Shown here: positions 8,331-16,712 of the stretch, one piece after another
Layout of the letters: each line of letters opens with the position of its first letter
How positions within the stretch are numbered: position 1 is the stretch's first letter
Assembly: GCF_001984125.1 (NCBI RefSeq)
Contig: NZ_MTQL01000007.1
Location: 1,054,001 to 1,118,000, forward strand
Source of the DNA: Leifsonia sp. ALI-44-B
GTDB taxonomy: Bacteria; Actinomycetota; Actinomycetes; Actinomycetales; Microbacteriaceae
Direction of reading: 5' to 3'
DNA length: 64,000 nucleotides
Position numbers and translations under genes: made by a program
The notes under the pieces: model-generated
What the model was told of the DNA's origin: nothing
What the model saw: the letters and a program-made list of their open reading frames with translations, nothing else
Databases searched by the model: none

Positions 8331-9676
8331 GGCGAACCCTCCTCCGCCGGGCGTGTGCCGACGGTCGTCGCCGGCCACCAGGCCTCGAGCGCGTCGACGG
8401 CCGCCTCGACGCCGCCGTCCGAGCGCACCCGGGTGGCGAGGCGACGCGCGCGCTCGCGCATCCCCTCGTCGACGCGGTCGATCGCCCGGGTTACCCGGGT
8501 GGCGAAGCGCCGGGCCGCGTGTTCCGCACGGGGCCCGCTCGTGTGCGCGGCGCCCAGAGGGATGGCGGCGGGTGCGACGCCGAGCGTGCGCATCCGGTGA
8601 GCCCACCAGGGGTGGTCGATGAACAGGGGAACGATGACCTGCGGCACGCCGGCACGCAGTGCGCTCGAACCCGTGCCGAACCCGCCGTGGTGCACGAGCA
8701 CCGAGGCGCGCGGCAGGGCCGCACCGAAATCGAGCGAGGCACACCACCGGGCTCCCGAGGTCTGGATGTCGGAGGGGCCGCCGACCACGAGTACCCGGTG
8801 GCCGGCCGCGACGAGCGCGCGCGCCACCGTCGACGCCCACCCCGCGGGGATGACGGGCCACAGGCTGCCGAAGGAAATCACGACCGGCGCGCCGCCCTCT
8901 GACCACCACTGCTCGCCGGGGTCGTCGCTCGGCGGACCCGTGCGGCGGTGCCACGCTCCCGTGAGCCGCACGTGCTCCGGCCAATCCGGGGGAGGAGGAA
9001 CCACGGCGGGGCTCTGCAGGTAGAGGGTCGGCAGGTCCGAGTCCGCGGTGAGCGGCCCGGGTTCGAGCCCCGCGAGGCGCCGCGCGGCGTCGACCGACGG
9101 TGTCAGGCGCCAGTCCTCGGTGCGGGCGGCGAGCCGATGGGTGAGCAGGTTGTAGGTGCCGCCGAGGGGGAGCCGCGGCATCCCCATGGCCGGAAAGGCC
9201 GTCGTGGGCGTGGCCGGGTACCACGACGCCAGGGCGTACGGAACGGCCAGGGGCGCGGTTGCGAGGCTCTCACGCATGCCGGTGCCGCACACCGCGACAT
9301 CCGCGTCGGCCACGGCGTCGTCCACATAGCGCCGGACGACGAGCATGGCGCGGGCCGCGACCTCTGCGGGGTCGTCCTCGCCGCCCGCAGCCGGTGTCGG
9401 CCTGTCGGCCCGGGATGCGGCGCGGCGCACACCGCGGGCCAGGCGGGCGATGGTGGGGCGGGCCCGCATGGCGTCGACGATCTCGGGCTGGGCGAAGAAC
9501 GCCGCGGCGCTGCCGGGCAGGGGCCGGTACTCGAGACCCGCTGCCCGCACGAGTGCTGCGGAATCGCCATGGGTCGCGACGCTCACGGCGTGGCCGCGGT
9601 GGCGCAGCGCCTCCCCGAGTGCGAGAAACGGCTCGAGGTCGCCCCGGGAACCGATGGCCACGAGCGCGAACCTCAT
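8327..9676 (-). CDS. GT-B glycosyltransferase (GT1, MGT/sterol-type)
   Basis: A 449-residue glycosyltransferase starting VAIGSRGDLEPFLALGEAL, the glycine-rich N-terminal motif of GtfE- and sterol-type enzymes. It has ISFGSLW mid-protein and a C-terminal donor motif VHHGGFGTGSSALRAGVPQVIVP. It lies in a different subfamily from the activator-dependent transferase downstream, so the product probably carries two sugars. It could instead build a second linkage on the first sugar. It is translationally coupled at both ends by ATGA overlaps. Its nucleotide-sugar donor is not encoded next to it and may be a common UDP- or TDP-sugar. Confidence 0.85.
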   Translation of the reverse strand: MRFALVAIGSRGDLEPFLALGEALRHRGHAVSVATHGDSAALVRAAGLEYRPLPGSAAAFFAQPEIVDAMRARPTIARLARGVRRAASRADRPTPAAGGEDDPAEVAARAMLVVRRYVDDAVADADVAVCGTGMRESLATAPLAVPYALASWYPATPTTAFPAMGMPRLPLGGTYNLLTHRLAARTEDWRLTPSVDAARRLAGLEPGPLTADSDLPTLYLQSPAVVPPPPDWPEHVRLTGAWHRRTGPPSDDPGEQWWSEGGAPVVISFGSLWPVIPAGWASTVARALVAAGHRVLVVGGPSDIQTSGARWCASLDFGAALPRASVLVHHGGFGTGSSALRAGVPQVIVPLFIDHPWWAHRMRTLGVAPAAIPLGAAHTSGPRAEHAARRFATRVTRAIDRVDEGMRERARRLATRVRSDGGVEAAVDALEAWWPATTVGTRPAEEGSP

Positions 9677-10497
9677 GGCGCCCCCGGCGCGGGTTCCTCG
9701 GCAGCTCGGTAGATCGAGACGTGACGGGGTGAACCCTGCACGAACGGCTCGCCCTGCCATCCGCCCTCTCGTGTGACGAGACGGAGGCCCGCCAGACGCG
9801 CGAGGGCATCGAGTTCGCGCGGCCACCGGTAATTACTGACCTCCACGAAGGTGTCGACCGTGCCGGGGCGGATCAGGGTGTGGATCTCGACGACGGACTG
9901 CTCTACCGGGTCACACGAAACGGTGTCGATCATGAGCGTGTCGGCGGCCAGATGCCTGGCCTGAACGATCGGCCGTTCCAGGGTGTGGAACGGGCTCGGG
10001 TCGTAGGCTTCGACGACGAGGATGCCGCCGGGCGCGAGTTGTCGGCGACCCACCGTGAGCGCGGCGATCTGCGCGTCGGCGCTCGTGAGCATGAAGAGCG
10101 TGTTGCAGACGACGTAGACCAGATCGAAGGCCGCCGGCTCGACCACGGTGTCGGTGAAATCGCCGTGCGTCGTCGTGATCACGCCCTCGCGGTCGTGGCG
10201 GGCCAGGATGTCGAGCATCTTCGCCGATCCCTCGACGCCGTGGACGCGCAGACCGGCCCGGGCGGCCGGGATGGCCACCCGCCCGGTTCCGATCCCGAGT
10301 TCGAGGGCACGCGACCCCGGGGGAACGAGACCGGCCAGTCGTTGGGCGATCACGGGCCCCTCTGCCCACGGATACATCAGGTCGTAGACATCGGCCAGGG
10401 CATCGCCGTACTTCTCGGCCGGGCCGGTGCCGGGGCCGGCACCCGACCGTGACCGATCGGCTCCGCCCGCGGTGGTGTCGTCGATGGTCTGGCTCAT
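9673..10497 (-). CDS. Class I SAM-dependent methyltransferase
   Basis: A 274-residue methyltransferase with SAM motif I ALELGIGTGRVAIPAA, an acidic GDFTD loop and post-motif APGGILVVEAYDP. The first 30 residues are low-complexity. The C-terminal domain resembles small-molecule or sugar methyltransferases but is not TylM1-like, so it probably acts on a different site: a sugar hydroxyl, the aglycone, or a peptide end. It sits between the small membrane protein gene and the second glycosyltransferase, overlapping both by 4 bases. The substrate cannot be read from the sequence. Confidence 0.8.
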   Translation of the reverse strand: MSQTIDDTTAGGADRSRSGAGPGTGPAEKYGDALADVYDLMYPWAEGPVIAQRLAGLVPPGSRALELGIGTGRVAIPAARAGLRVHGVEGSAKMLDILARHDREGVITTTHGDFTDTVVEPAAFDLVYVVCNTLFMLTSADAQIAALTVGRRQLAPGGILVVEAYDPSPFHTLERPIVQARHLAADTLMIDTVSCDPVEQSVVEIHTLIRPGTVDTFVEVSNYRWPRELDALARLAGLRLVTREGGWQGEPFVQGSPRHVSIYRAAEEPAPGAP

Positions 10498-11108
10498 AGC
10501 AGTGCCTCCGTGTTCTCGGTTCCCGCGTCGGACCCCCGCGTTCCCGGCGCCGGTTCGGCCGCCGCCACGTCGACGGTTCCGGCGCGCAAGGCGTGCCATT
10601 CCGAGAGGAACAGCAATTGCGGCTCGACCCGCTCCTCGTGGGCCGCCGAATGGGCCACGAGAAACTGGATCGATTCGGTTTCGTCGGCGTGGGGCACCCG
10701 ATTGGTGATGTGGTTCAGCAGAGAGAGGTACGACACGGTCAGCTGGATGCGCCGCGGGTCGTCGATCTCCTTGCTCACCTGGAACAGTTCGGAGGCGACG
10801 TCGAACAGCGTCTTCTCGACGCGGCGCCGGGGGTGCCACAGCACCTGGCTGATCGACCGCGGCGTTGCGAGCGATTCCTCGCGCCACTCGGTCACGGTGC
10901 CGTCGCGCAGGCGGTCGCGGTGCAGGACGTTGTAATCGTGCCGAGCCGGCAGCGGAGCGAAGAAGCGCCAATTGGGAATCGCCATCGAGGTCGGATCGAC
11001 CTTGCGCGCCAGCTTGGTCTTCTCCATCTGTTGCAAGACCGACAGGCCGTACCACCCCGCGAAGAAGGTGTACGCCGCCCACCGGGCGACCGTGCCGATC
11101 GCGCTCAT
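10494..11108 (-). CDS. Small membrane-anchored protein with WRFFAPLP motif (SdpA-like layout)
   Basis: A 204-residue protein. It has one N-terminal membrane helix (residues 5-25), then a soluble part opening with IPNWRFFAPLPARHDYN and RDRLRDGTVTEW. The tail after residue 180 is acidic and low-complexity. The layout (TM helix, W-x-F-F and a Pro motif, compact domain) resembles SdpA and other small partners of HTTM proteins. An HTTM-like gene lies two genes upstream in the same operon. In Bacillus, SdpA with SdpB matures the SDP toxin peptide. Homology is judged from motif and layout only, so this is a lead and not an assignment. It may instead belong to another uncharacterised HTTM-linked family. 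Confidence 0.55.
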   Translation of the reverse strand: MSAIGTVARWAAYTFFAGWYGLSVLQQMEKTKLARKVDPTSMAIPNWRFFAPLPARHDYNVLHRDRLRDGTVTEWREESLATPRSISQVLWHPRRRVEKTLFDVASELFQVSKEIDDPRRIQLTVSYLSLLNHITNRVPHADETESIQFLVAHSAAHEERVEPQLLFLSEWHALRAGTVDVAAAEPAPGTRGSDAGTENTEALL

Positions 11109-12073
11109 GCCGGTTCCTCCTCGCCAGCAGCCCGGGCGAGCACCCACTCGACCGCGCCGGCCACGATGGTCGCTCCGTCGGGGGTCATGACCACTCCGTC
11201 GTGGGTCAGGCCGACGGCCGTGTCGTGGCGAGCCCGTGTGCTCAGCGTGGCGAGCTCTTCTTGCAGCACGCCGTGCACCCGGTCCCGGCGCACCTGTTCG
11301 CCGGCGGTGACCACGGCGATGGGCAGATCGCTCGGCAGGTGGGCGTCGCGTGCGGCCGTGGCCCAGCCCGGGTGCCACGCGCGCACCTCGGCGAGCGCTC
11401 CGGTCCAGGGCTCGGGGCGGCGCATCAGTCGGGCGGTGATATCCGCCGTCTGCGGCGGCAGCTGGTCGACGGCGCCGAAATCGGTCTCGGGCGTCACCTG
11501 ACCGAGCCGGGCCCGCCGGCGCATGGCGGCGAGGCTGTGGGCCTGCAAGGGGGCGGAATCGCGCTGGGCCGACGAGCGCGCCAGCTGGTCGGGGTGACTC
11601 GCATCGACGAGCACCACACCGCTCACGCGGGCGGGGTACCGGGCCGCGAAGGAGCGTGCGAGCAGGCCGCCGACCGAGTGTCCGACCACGACGACGGGGC
11701 CGTCGACGCGGAGCTCCGTCAACACGGCGGCCAGGCGTTTGACGGTCGTCTCGGCATCCGGCGCTCGGCCGATGGGGTCGCTCCATCCGGTACCGGCCCG
11801 GTCGTAGGCGATGCTGCGCACATCGTCGCCGAGGTACTCCGTCACCCACGCCCATTCGGTGCAGGGTGACGCGAGGGCGCTCTCGAAGACGACCGTGCCG
11901 CGGGCCCCCGAACCGCGATCGATGACATGGATGCCGCAGCCCGCGACATCCACTCGACGCCCGGGCCGCGGCGGCCAGGGTGGGGCCTTGTCGCCGCGTC
12001 GGGCCGAGAGGGCGACGGCGCCTGTCACGGCCAGTGCTGCGCCCGCGGCCGCGAGCACCCGTCCGCTAACCAC
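11105..12073 (-). CDS. Alpha/beta-fold hydrolase, membrane-anchored or secreted
   Basis: A 322-residue alpha/beta hydrolase with an N-terminal hydrophobic segment (residues 5-24) followed by RRGDK. That suggests a signal anchor and an extracytoplasmic enzyme. The nucleophile elbow is GHSVGG, the YDRAGTGWSD strand is typical of the family, and a late histidine in LTHDGVV is the likely catalytic base. The start is GTG, overlapping the HTTM gene by 8 bases. Substrate unknown. In this operon it could release a protecting acyl group or hydrolyse an ester of the product outside the membrane, but that is guesswork. Confidence 0.8.
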   Translation of the reverse strand: MVSGRVLAAAGAALAVTGAVALSARRGDKAPPWPPRPGRRVDVAGCGIHVIDRGSGARGTVVFESALASPCTEWAWVTEYLGDDVRSIAYDRAGTGWSDPIGRAPDAETTVKRLAAVLTELRVDGPVVVVGHSVGGLLARSFAARYPARVSGVVLVDASHPDQLARSSAQRDSAPLQAHSLAAMRRRARLGQVTPETDFGAVDQLPPQTADITARLMRRPEPWTGALAEVRAWHPGWATAARDAHLPSDLPIAVVTAGEQVRRDRVHGVLQEELATLSTRARHDTAVGLTHDGVVMTPDGATIVAGAVEWVLARAAGEEEPA

Positions 12074-12983
12074 GGGGGCTCACCGCCGTCAGGGCCCGCG
12101 TCACGCTCTGCACGAGCACGGGCGTCGGTGCTCCGTCTCGCCTGAGGCCGCGCGCGAAATAGGCCACAGCCGGATATGAGCCCGTGAACGACCAGAGGAA
12201 TCGATTGAGGCCCATGAAGCGGGCGTTGACGACGTGGAAGAGCACGGCCCCGCCGAGGATGGCGGTCGCTACAGGGCGGGGCGCGATGAGGACGAGCGGG
12301 AACGTCACCTCGAAGAGCATGACGGCCCAGCAGGCAGCGCGGGCGAGGCGCGGGCGGTCGCGGAAGACGCGGTAGAGCGCGGCATCCCCGTAGGTCTTGG
12401 TGCGGAGGATGCCCGTCAGCGCCTCGCCGCTGCGCCAGACCGGCGAGCGGAGCTTCACGGCGCCCGACACGAAATACGAGAGGCAGCTCTGGGCGGCGAT
12501 GAAGGCGAGAGCGGCCTCACGGGCGCGCGGGTCGTGGGGGAACGCCTTCTCGATCAGGGCCGACCCGAAGTTGATGACGGCGAAATGGTCCGATCCGTCG
12601 TTGCCGAAGTTCGAGCGCAGGTGCAACATCGCCCCGCTGCCGACGAGCCCGCCGAGCGCGGCCGCGCGGGCTGCACGGCCCTGGCGGGGGAGCAGGAGAG
12701 CCGCCCCGCTGAGGGCACGGACCGCGGCGACACCGAGCACGCGCGGATAGCGCACGGCCCGGTCGACGATTCGCCCGCGGCTGCCCGTCAGGCCCCGCAA
12801 GCGCGTCCTCGTGATGGGCCACGCGTTCAGCCCGTCGTCGCGATAGCTCGAGGCGATGCGCAGCATCTCGAGGCCGCCGATCGTGGCGCCGATCGCCGTG
12901 ACCCGTTCGACGAGACGAAACGCCGCATCGACGCCATCCGACCCGCCGCCTGCCCGCGCACCCTTCGCCTTCGAACGTGCCAT
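12066..12983 (-). CDS. HTTM-domain membrane protein (vitamin K-dependent carboxylase-like fold, SdpB-like)
   Basis: A 305-residue integral membrane protein, first gene of the eight-gene operon. It has several hydrophobic helices and the HTTM-type signatures YFVSGAVKLRSPVWRSGEAL and LFHVVNARFMGLNRFLWSF. HTTM proteins share the fold of vitamin K gamma-carboxylase. The best studied bacterial example is SdpB, needed to mature the SDP killing peptide. The gene is translationally coupled to the hydrolase and lies near the small WRFFAPLP protein, the kind of pair seen for SdpA/SdpB. Function here is unknown. A role in maturing or releasing a membrane-bound product is plausible. Confidence 0.7.
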   Translation of the reverse strand: MARSKAKGARAGGGSDGVDAAFRLVERVTAIGATIGGLEMLRIASSYRDDGLNAWPITRTRLRGLTGSRGRIVDRAVRYPRVLGVAAVRALSGAALLLPRQGRAARAAALGGLVGSGAMLHLRSNFGNDGSDHFAVINFGSALIEKAFPHDPRAREAALAFIAAQSCLSYFVSGAVKLRSPVWRSGEALTGILRTKTYGDAALYRVFRDRPRLARAACWAVMLFEVTFPLVLIAPRPVATAILGGAVLFHVVNARFMGLNRFLWSFTGSYPAVAYFARGLRRDGAPTPVLVQSVTRALTAVSPRG

Positions 12984-13169
12984 CTCGCCTCCGAACGTCG
13001 CCTATCGCCTCGCACCAGCTAATCGAAAGCGGGGTTCGGCCGACCTCCACCGATCGGCGGGTTCTGCGCCGTGATGTTCCGTCGCTCTCATGAGGGGCGC
13101 GTTGCTGAGCGGGTGCGCGGGCGCGGCGACGAAGTGGGCAGGCCGTCGGGCGTTCGCACGTTCAGGCGT
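12984..13169 (-). promoter_or_regulatory. Likely promoter region of the eight-gene cluster operon
   Basis: This 186-bp gap lies upstream of the first gene of the operon that runs to 5184. No other gap in that operon exceeds 2 bases, so its promoter should be here. I could not pick a convincing -35/-10 pair. I found no small peptide gene on either strand. The right end holds a short tandem repeat of GTTCAGGC at about 13160-13182 that runs into the end of the exporter permease gene. Confidence 0.4.
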
Positions 13170-14765
13170 TCAGGCGTTCAGGAGGAGCGAAGCATAGAGC
13201 CGCGTCGCCCGTCGGTCGAGGAGACGCCCGCCCGCTCGCACGCCGACGATCAACGCCGCACCCCCCAGAAGCGCGGCGGCCAGCACCGATCCGCCGGCCG
13301 CGATGGGCGACCCCGTGGCGGACGTGACCACGGTCAGCACGATCGACGGTGCGGCAACGACGAGGGCCGAAGCGGTCGCCGCGGCGAAGACCAGGATGCT
13401 GGGGGCCCCGGCGCCGGATCGTGAGGCGTTCGGGCCTTCCTCGTTCTTGGCCACGGGCACCACGACGAGTGTCGACACGACTGCGCTGCAGGCCAGCGCG
13501 CCGGCGGCCACCGCGAAGAGGATGCCGCCGAACGCCAGGACGACGAGAGGGTCCAACTGCAGGGCGGCGATCCCGAGCGCCACGAGGGCCACCGGCACAG
13601 TGATGACGGCGTGCGCGATCAGGCGGCCCAGCCGGTCATCTCGCCCACGAACCGCCGAGGTGATGGTCGCGGCGAATGCCGTCGAGTCGTGGCTCACGTC
13701 GAGCGATCCGCTCGCGGCGACGAGCAGGACCGACACCACGACATAGATGATCATGGGGCTGTATTCGCCCGAGAGCGCGCCCAGGGCGAGACCCAGGAGG
13801 GGGAGGGCCAGCGCGAAGATGAGGTTTTGTGAATAACGAGGGTCGCGAAGCCAGGCCGTGAGCGTGCGCGCGGTGATGGCACCCCGCACGGTGTCGGGCA
13901 CGATGCCGAAGAACCCGAGCCCACGACGGGCCGTTCCGCGCGGAGGTGCCGAGCTCGGCTTCATGCGCGCGCCGACGAGCGCCGCCCAGAGCAGCGTCAG
14001 CAGCGCGATGGCGCCCGCCGATACGGCCAGGGCGACGAGGAGGCCGGAGGTATCGCCGACGACGACGCTCGAGGCGAGCGCCCAGGGGGCTCCAACGGGT
14101 GTGACTGCGACGATGGTGGCCCCGGATTGGACGCTGCCGAACGCCCCGCTCAACATGTCCCGAGGCAACAGGGCGAGGACGGGGATTGCCAACAGGACAC
14201 CGCCGAGAACGATGCCGCCGACGATCTCGGTGCCTCGACGCGTGGACGCGACGAGCGCGAGGCCGTCGAGCACGACGCGCTGTGCCAGAACCGCGATCAT
14301 CAGACCCAGCAGTCCGCCCAGGAGCGCGACGCCGGCCGTGCCGATACCGCTGCCGGCCCACGTGGCCGCGAAGCCGAGGACGAAGCCGAGTGACAGGAGC
14401 CCGGGCAACCCCAGCACGCTCGAGAGGGCGAGACCCGCCATCACCTGCCAGCGGCGCAGGGGATACCCCCGCAGCTTCTCGATCGTCAGCGCTGAGTCGG
14501 CGCCGAACATCAAGACCGGTCCGAGGGCCCACGTCACGATGAGGGAAGCCCCGGCCAGCACGCCCGCCGCCGCGGCGAAATCGTCATCGAGACCGGTCGA
14601 GCCGGTCGAACCGGTCGAACCGGTCGAACCGGCGACCGCGAAACCCGCGATCACCATAGCGACCACCAGACACGAGGCGACCACCCAGACGACGAGTTGC
14701 GAGCGCCGACGCCGGAGATCGTTCGCGAGGAGTGCGAGCTTGGCGCTCAGGATTGCCGTAACCAC
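13170..14765 (-). CDS. ABC exporter permease, large (about 12 TM)
   Basis: A 531-residue very hydrophobic protein with roughly twelve membrane segments, the layout of double-length ABC-2 exporter permeases. The start was chosen at GTG 14765, which overlaps the ATPase gene by 19 bases; an upstream Arg-rich open stretch is a shadow of that ATPase. After the first helix, an outside loop has four GST tripeptides, encoded by a 9-bp repeat at 14593-14632. It pairs with the ATPase at 14747-15532. Probably exports the cluster product or gives immunity; substrate unknown. Confidence 0.8.
   Translation of the reverse strand: MVTAILSAKLALLANDLRRRRSQLVVWVVASCLVVAMVIAGFAVAGSTGSTGSTGSTGLDDDFAAAAGVLAGASLIVTWALGPVLMFGADSALTIEKLRGYPLRRWQVMAGLALSSVLGLPGLLSLGFVLGFAATWAGSGIGTAGVALLGGLLGLMIAVLAQRVVLDGLALVASTRRGTEIVGGIVLGGVLLAIPVLALLPRDMLSGAFGSVQSGATIVAVTPVGAPWALASSVVVGDTSGLLVALAVSAGAIALLTLLWAALVGARMKPSSAPPRGTARRGLGFFGIVPDTVRGAITARTLTAWLRDPRYSQNLIFALALPLLGLALGALSGEYSPMIIYVVVSVLLVAASGSLDVSHDSTAFAATITSAVRGRDDRLGRLIAHAVITVPVALVALGIAALQLDPLVVLAFGGILFAVAAGALACSAVVSTLVVVPVAKNEEGPNASRSGAGAPSILVFAAATASALVVAAPSIVLTVVTSATGSPIAAGGSVLAAALLGGAALIVGVRAGGRLLDRRATRLYASLLLNA
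14593..14632 (-). repeat. 9-bp tandem repeat inside permease gene
   Basis: About 4.5 copies of CCGGTCGAA/G, in frame, encode Gly-Ser-Thr repeats in the first extracytoplasmic loop of the exporter permease. Being a multiple of three, copy changes would only alter loop length. Confidence 0.8.
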
Positions 14766-15532
14766 GCGGGCCCCTGCGTGTTGGTGCGGCCGCCGACCAG
14801 GTCGACGAATCGTTGCTCGAGCGTGAGCCCCGCCCTGACCTCGTCGATCGTGCCGACGGCGAGGATGCGACCGGATGCGACGACGGCGACGCGGTCGCAC
14901 ATGCGTTCCACGAGATCCATCGAGTGGCTCGAGACGAGGACCGTGCCCGAACCGGCGACGAAATCCTGAAGGATGCCTCGGATGTTGACGGCCGAAACGG
15001 GATCGACGGACTCGAACGGCTCGTCGAGGATCAGCACCCGGGGCGCGTGCACGAGCGCCGCCGCGATGGCGACCTTCTTACGCATCCCCGCCGAATAGTC
15101 GACGACGAGTTTCGACGCCGACGACGTGAGTTCGAGCAACTCGAACAGGTCGCGAGCCCGGCTCCGCGCGGTCGCCCGGGGGATGCCGTGCAGCATGCCC
15201 GCGTGCACGACCAGCTGTTCGCCGGTCAATCGGTCGAACATCTGGGCCCCGTCGGACAGGACACCGATCGACCGTTTGGCCGGGATCGGGTCGCTGTGCA
15301 CGTCGACGCCGAGGATGCGGGCGGTGCCGGCGTCGGGTGCCAGCAGACCCGTGAGGATCGACAGCGATGTCGTCTTACCGGCGCCGTTCGGGCCGACCAG
15401 GCCGAAGAAGGAACCGCGAGGAACGGTCAGGTCGATGTCGTCGACGGCGACCACGCCGTCGAACGCCTTGCGAAGGGCACGCAGTTCGATAGCGGACATC
15501 CGACCATCGACGCCGGGCTCGTCATCCGTCAT
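14747..15532 (-). CDS. ABC exporter ATP-binding protein
   Basis: A 261-residue ATPase with Walker A GPNGAGKT, Walker B RVLILDEPFESVDP and the switch histidine in SSHSMD. The signature is YSAGMRKK in place of LSGGQ, a variant common in ABC-2 exporters. Start at ATG 15532; an inner ATG at about 15499 (MSAIEL) is also possible. Co-transcribed with the large permease just downstream. It is the second exporter at this locus, and the two bracket the glycosylation genes. Confidence 0.87.
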   Translation of the reverse strand: MTDDEPGVDGRMSAIELRALRKAFDGVVAVDDIDLTVPRGSFFGLVGPNGAGKTTSLSILTGLLAPDAGTARILGVDVHSDPIPAKRSIGVLSDGAQMFDRLTGEQLVVHAGMLHGIPRATARSRARDLFELLELTSSASKLVVDYSAGMRKKVAIAAALVHAPRVLILDEPFESVDPVSAVNIRGILQDFVAGSGTVLVSSHSMDLVERMCDRVAVVASGRILAVGTIDEVRAGLTLEQRFVDLVGGRTNTQGPAWLRQS

Positions 15533-15695
15533 GCCGCTCCGTTCGGTCGGTGCAGCCTCGCGGCCGCCGTCTCGTCGCTGTGCCCTCCAGGCTACGAAAA
15601 GACGGCGGCCGCGGGCTCCACCGGTGGCCGGATTTCGATCACCGGCGCTCCCCCGAACGACGGAGGCGGGTCGTGCGGCCCGTGCGGCCCGTGCG

Positions 15696-16712
15696 TCAGT
15701 ACGCGAACTGCCACATGTAGCGACGGCCCTCGAGCGCATAGCCGCGCGTGGCCGCGTAGTGTGCCGCGAGGCGGAACATGAGGCTGTAGAACACGACGGG
15801 TGCCACGAGCGCGCGCTGGTCGGCGGCGATGCCCGGCAACTCGAGGTCGCGGCCGTCGAGCACGACGGTCTCGCCCGAATACTGCTCGAGGAAGCGCAGC
15901 ACGCGCTCGCCCATGGGCCGCGTCTCGTCCTCGCCGAGGAACAGGAAGCTTTTCGTGTTCTTGTCGAAGACCTCGAACGGGCCCTGGAAGAACTCGTCCG
16001 AGTTGATGGTCTGCGCGTGCATCCACTGCATTTCCTGCAGGAAGCAGCTCGTGAACGTGTTGCCCGGTCCGATGAGGGGGCCGGATGCCATGAGGTAGGT
16101 CACCGGCACATCCTTCATGTCCTCGGCGATCGCGGCGGCGCGCGGCTCGAACGCGTGAACGGCGGCTTCGAGCGCGGCGGGGAGGGCGCGCAGGGCGGCG
16201 AGCTCGGCATCCACGGCCACGCCGTCGCGTTTCAGGATGGCGAGGGCCACGAGTTGCAGCAGGATCTGGTTGCCCTCACCCGATTGGGCGACGAACGCGG
16301 TGTCGAGGGCCTGGGCGAGGGGCCCGTCGGCCTTCAGTGTGACGGCCGCGACGGAGGCTCCGCGCGAGACGGCCCACTCGGCGGCCTGAACGGTCTCGGG
16401 CGTCTGGCCCGTGCCCGACAACGTGATGACGAGCGTGTCGGCGCCTACCGACGGGGGTGCGCGAAAGAAGAACTCGTCCGAGTTGATGGCCACCGACGGG
16501 GTCAGGCCCTTGCGGTCGAGCTGGTACTGCGCGGCCTGCAGGCCCACGTAGGAGCCGCCGGCGCCGACCCAGAAGACGCGACGAAGGCTCGGCATTCCGC
16601 TCACGAAGGCGTCGATCTCGGGCCAGAGCGAGAGCGCGTGCTCGCCCGCCGAGCGGTAGGTGTCGGGGATGTCGGTGACGGCTGTCTCGGGGTTGTACGT
16701 ACCGTTCGTCAC
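15696..16712 (-). CDS. SIS-domain sugar isomerase/deglycase, FrlB-like
   Basis: A 338-residue double-SIS protein. The first SIS domain has VFWVGAGGSYVG and VITLSGTGQTPETVQAA. The second has SDEFFQGPFEVF with the conserved catalytic Glu. The C-terminal RRYMWQFAY matches the end of fructoselysine-6-phosphate deglycases (FrlB, ending ERRYYGGLVEY). FrlB splits phosphorylated Amadori compounds into glucose 6-phosphate and the amine. The GTG start is fixed by AAAGGAG 8 bases upstream, and it overlaps the kinase stop as GTGA. Last gene of the operon, coupled to an FrlD-like kinase. A GlmS- or AgaS-type isomerase is the main alternative. Confidence 0.78.
   Translation of the reverse strand: MTNGTYNPETAVTDIPDTYRSAGEHALSLWPEIDAFVSGMPSLRRVFWVGAGGSYVGLQAAQYQLDRKGLTPSVAINSDEFFFRAPPSVGADTLVITLSGTGQTPETVQAAEWAVSRGASVAAVTLKADGPLAQALDTAFVAQSGEGNQILLQLVALAILKRDGVAVDAELAALRALPAALEAAVHAFEPRAAAIAEDMKDVPVTYLMASGPLIGPGNTFTSCFLQEMQWMHAQTINSDEFFQGPFEVFDKNTKSFLFLGEDETRPMGERVLRFLEQYSGETVVLDGRDLELPGIAADQRALVAPVVFYSLMFRLAAHYAATRGYALEGRRYMWQFAY

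Noticed and set aside
12984-13169. Hidden precursor peptide in cluster gaps (also 3446-3606 and 15533-15695)
   Set aside because: No short frame with a good RBS, leader/core pattern or Cys/Ser/Thr-rich end was found in these gaps. A precursor, if any, lies outside the window.
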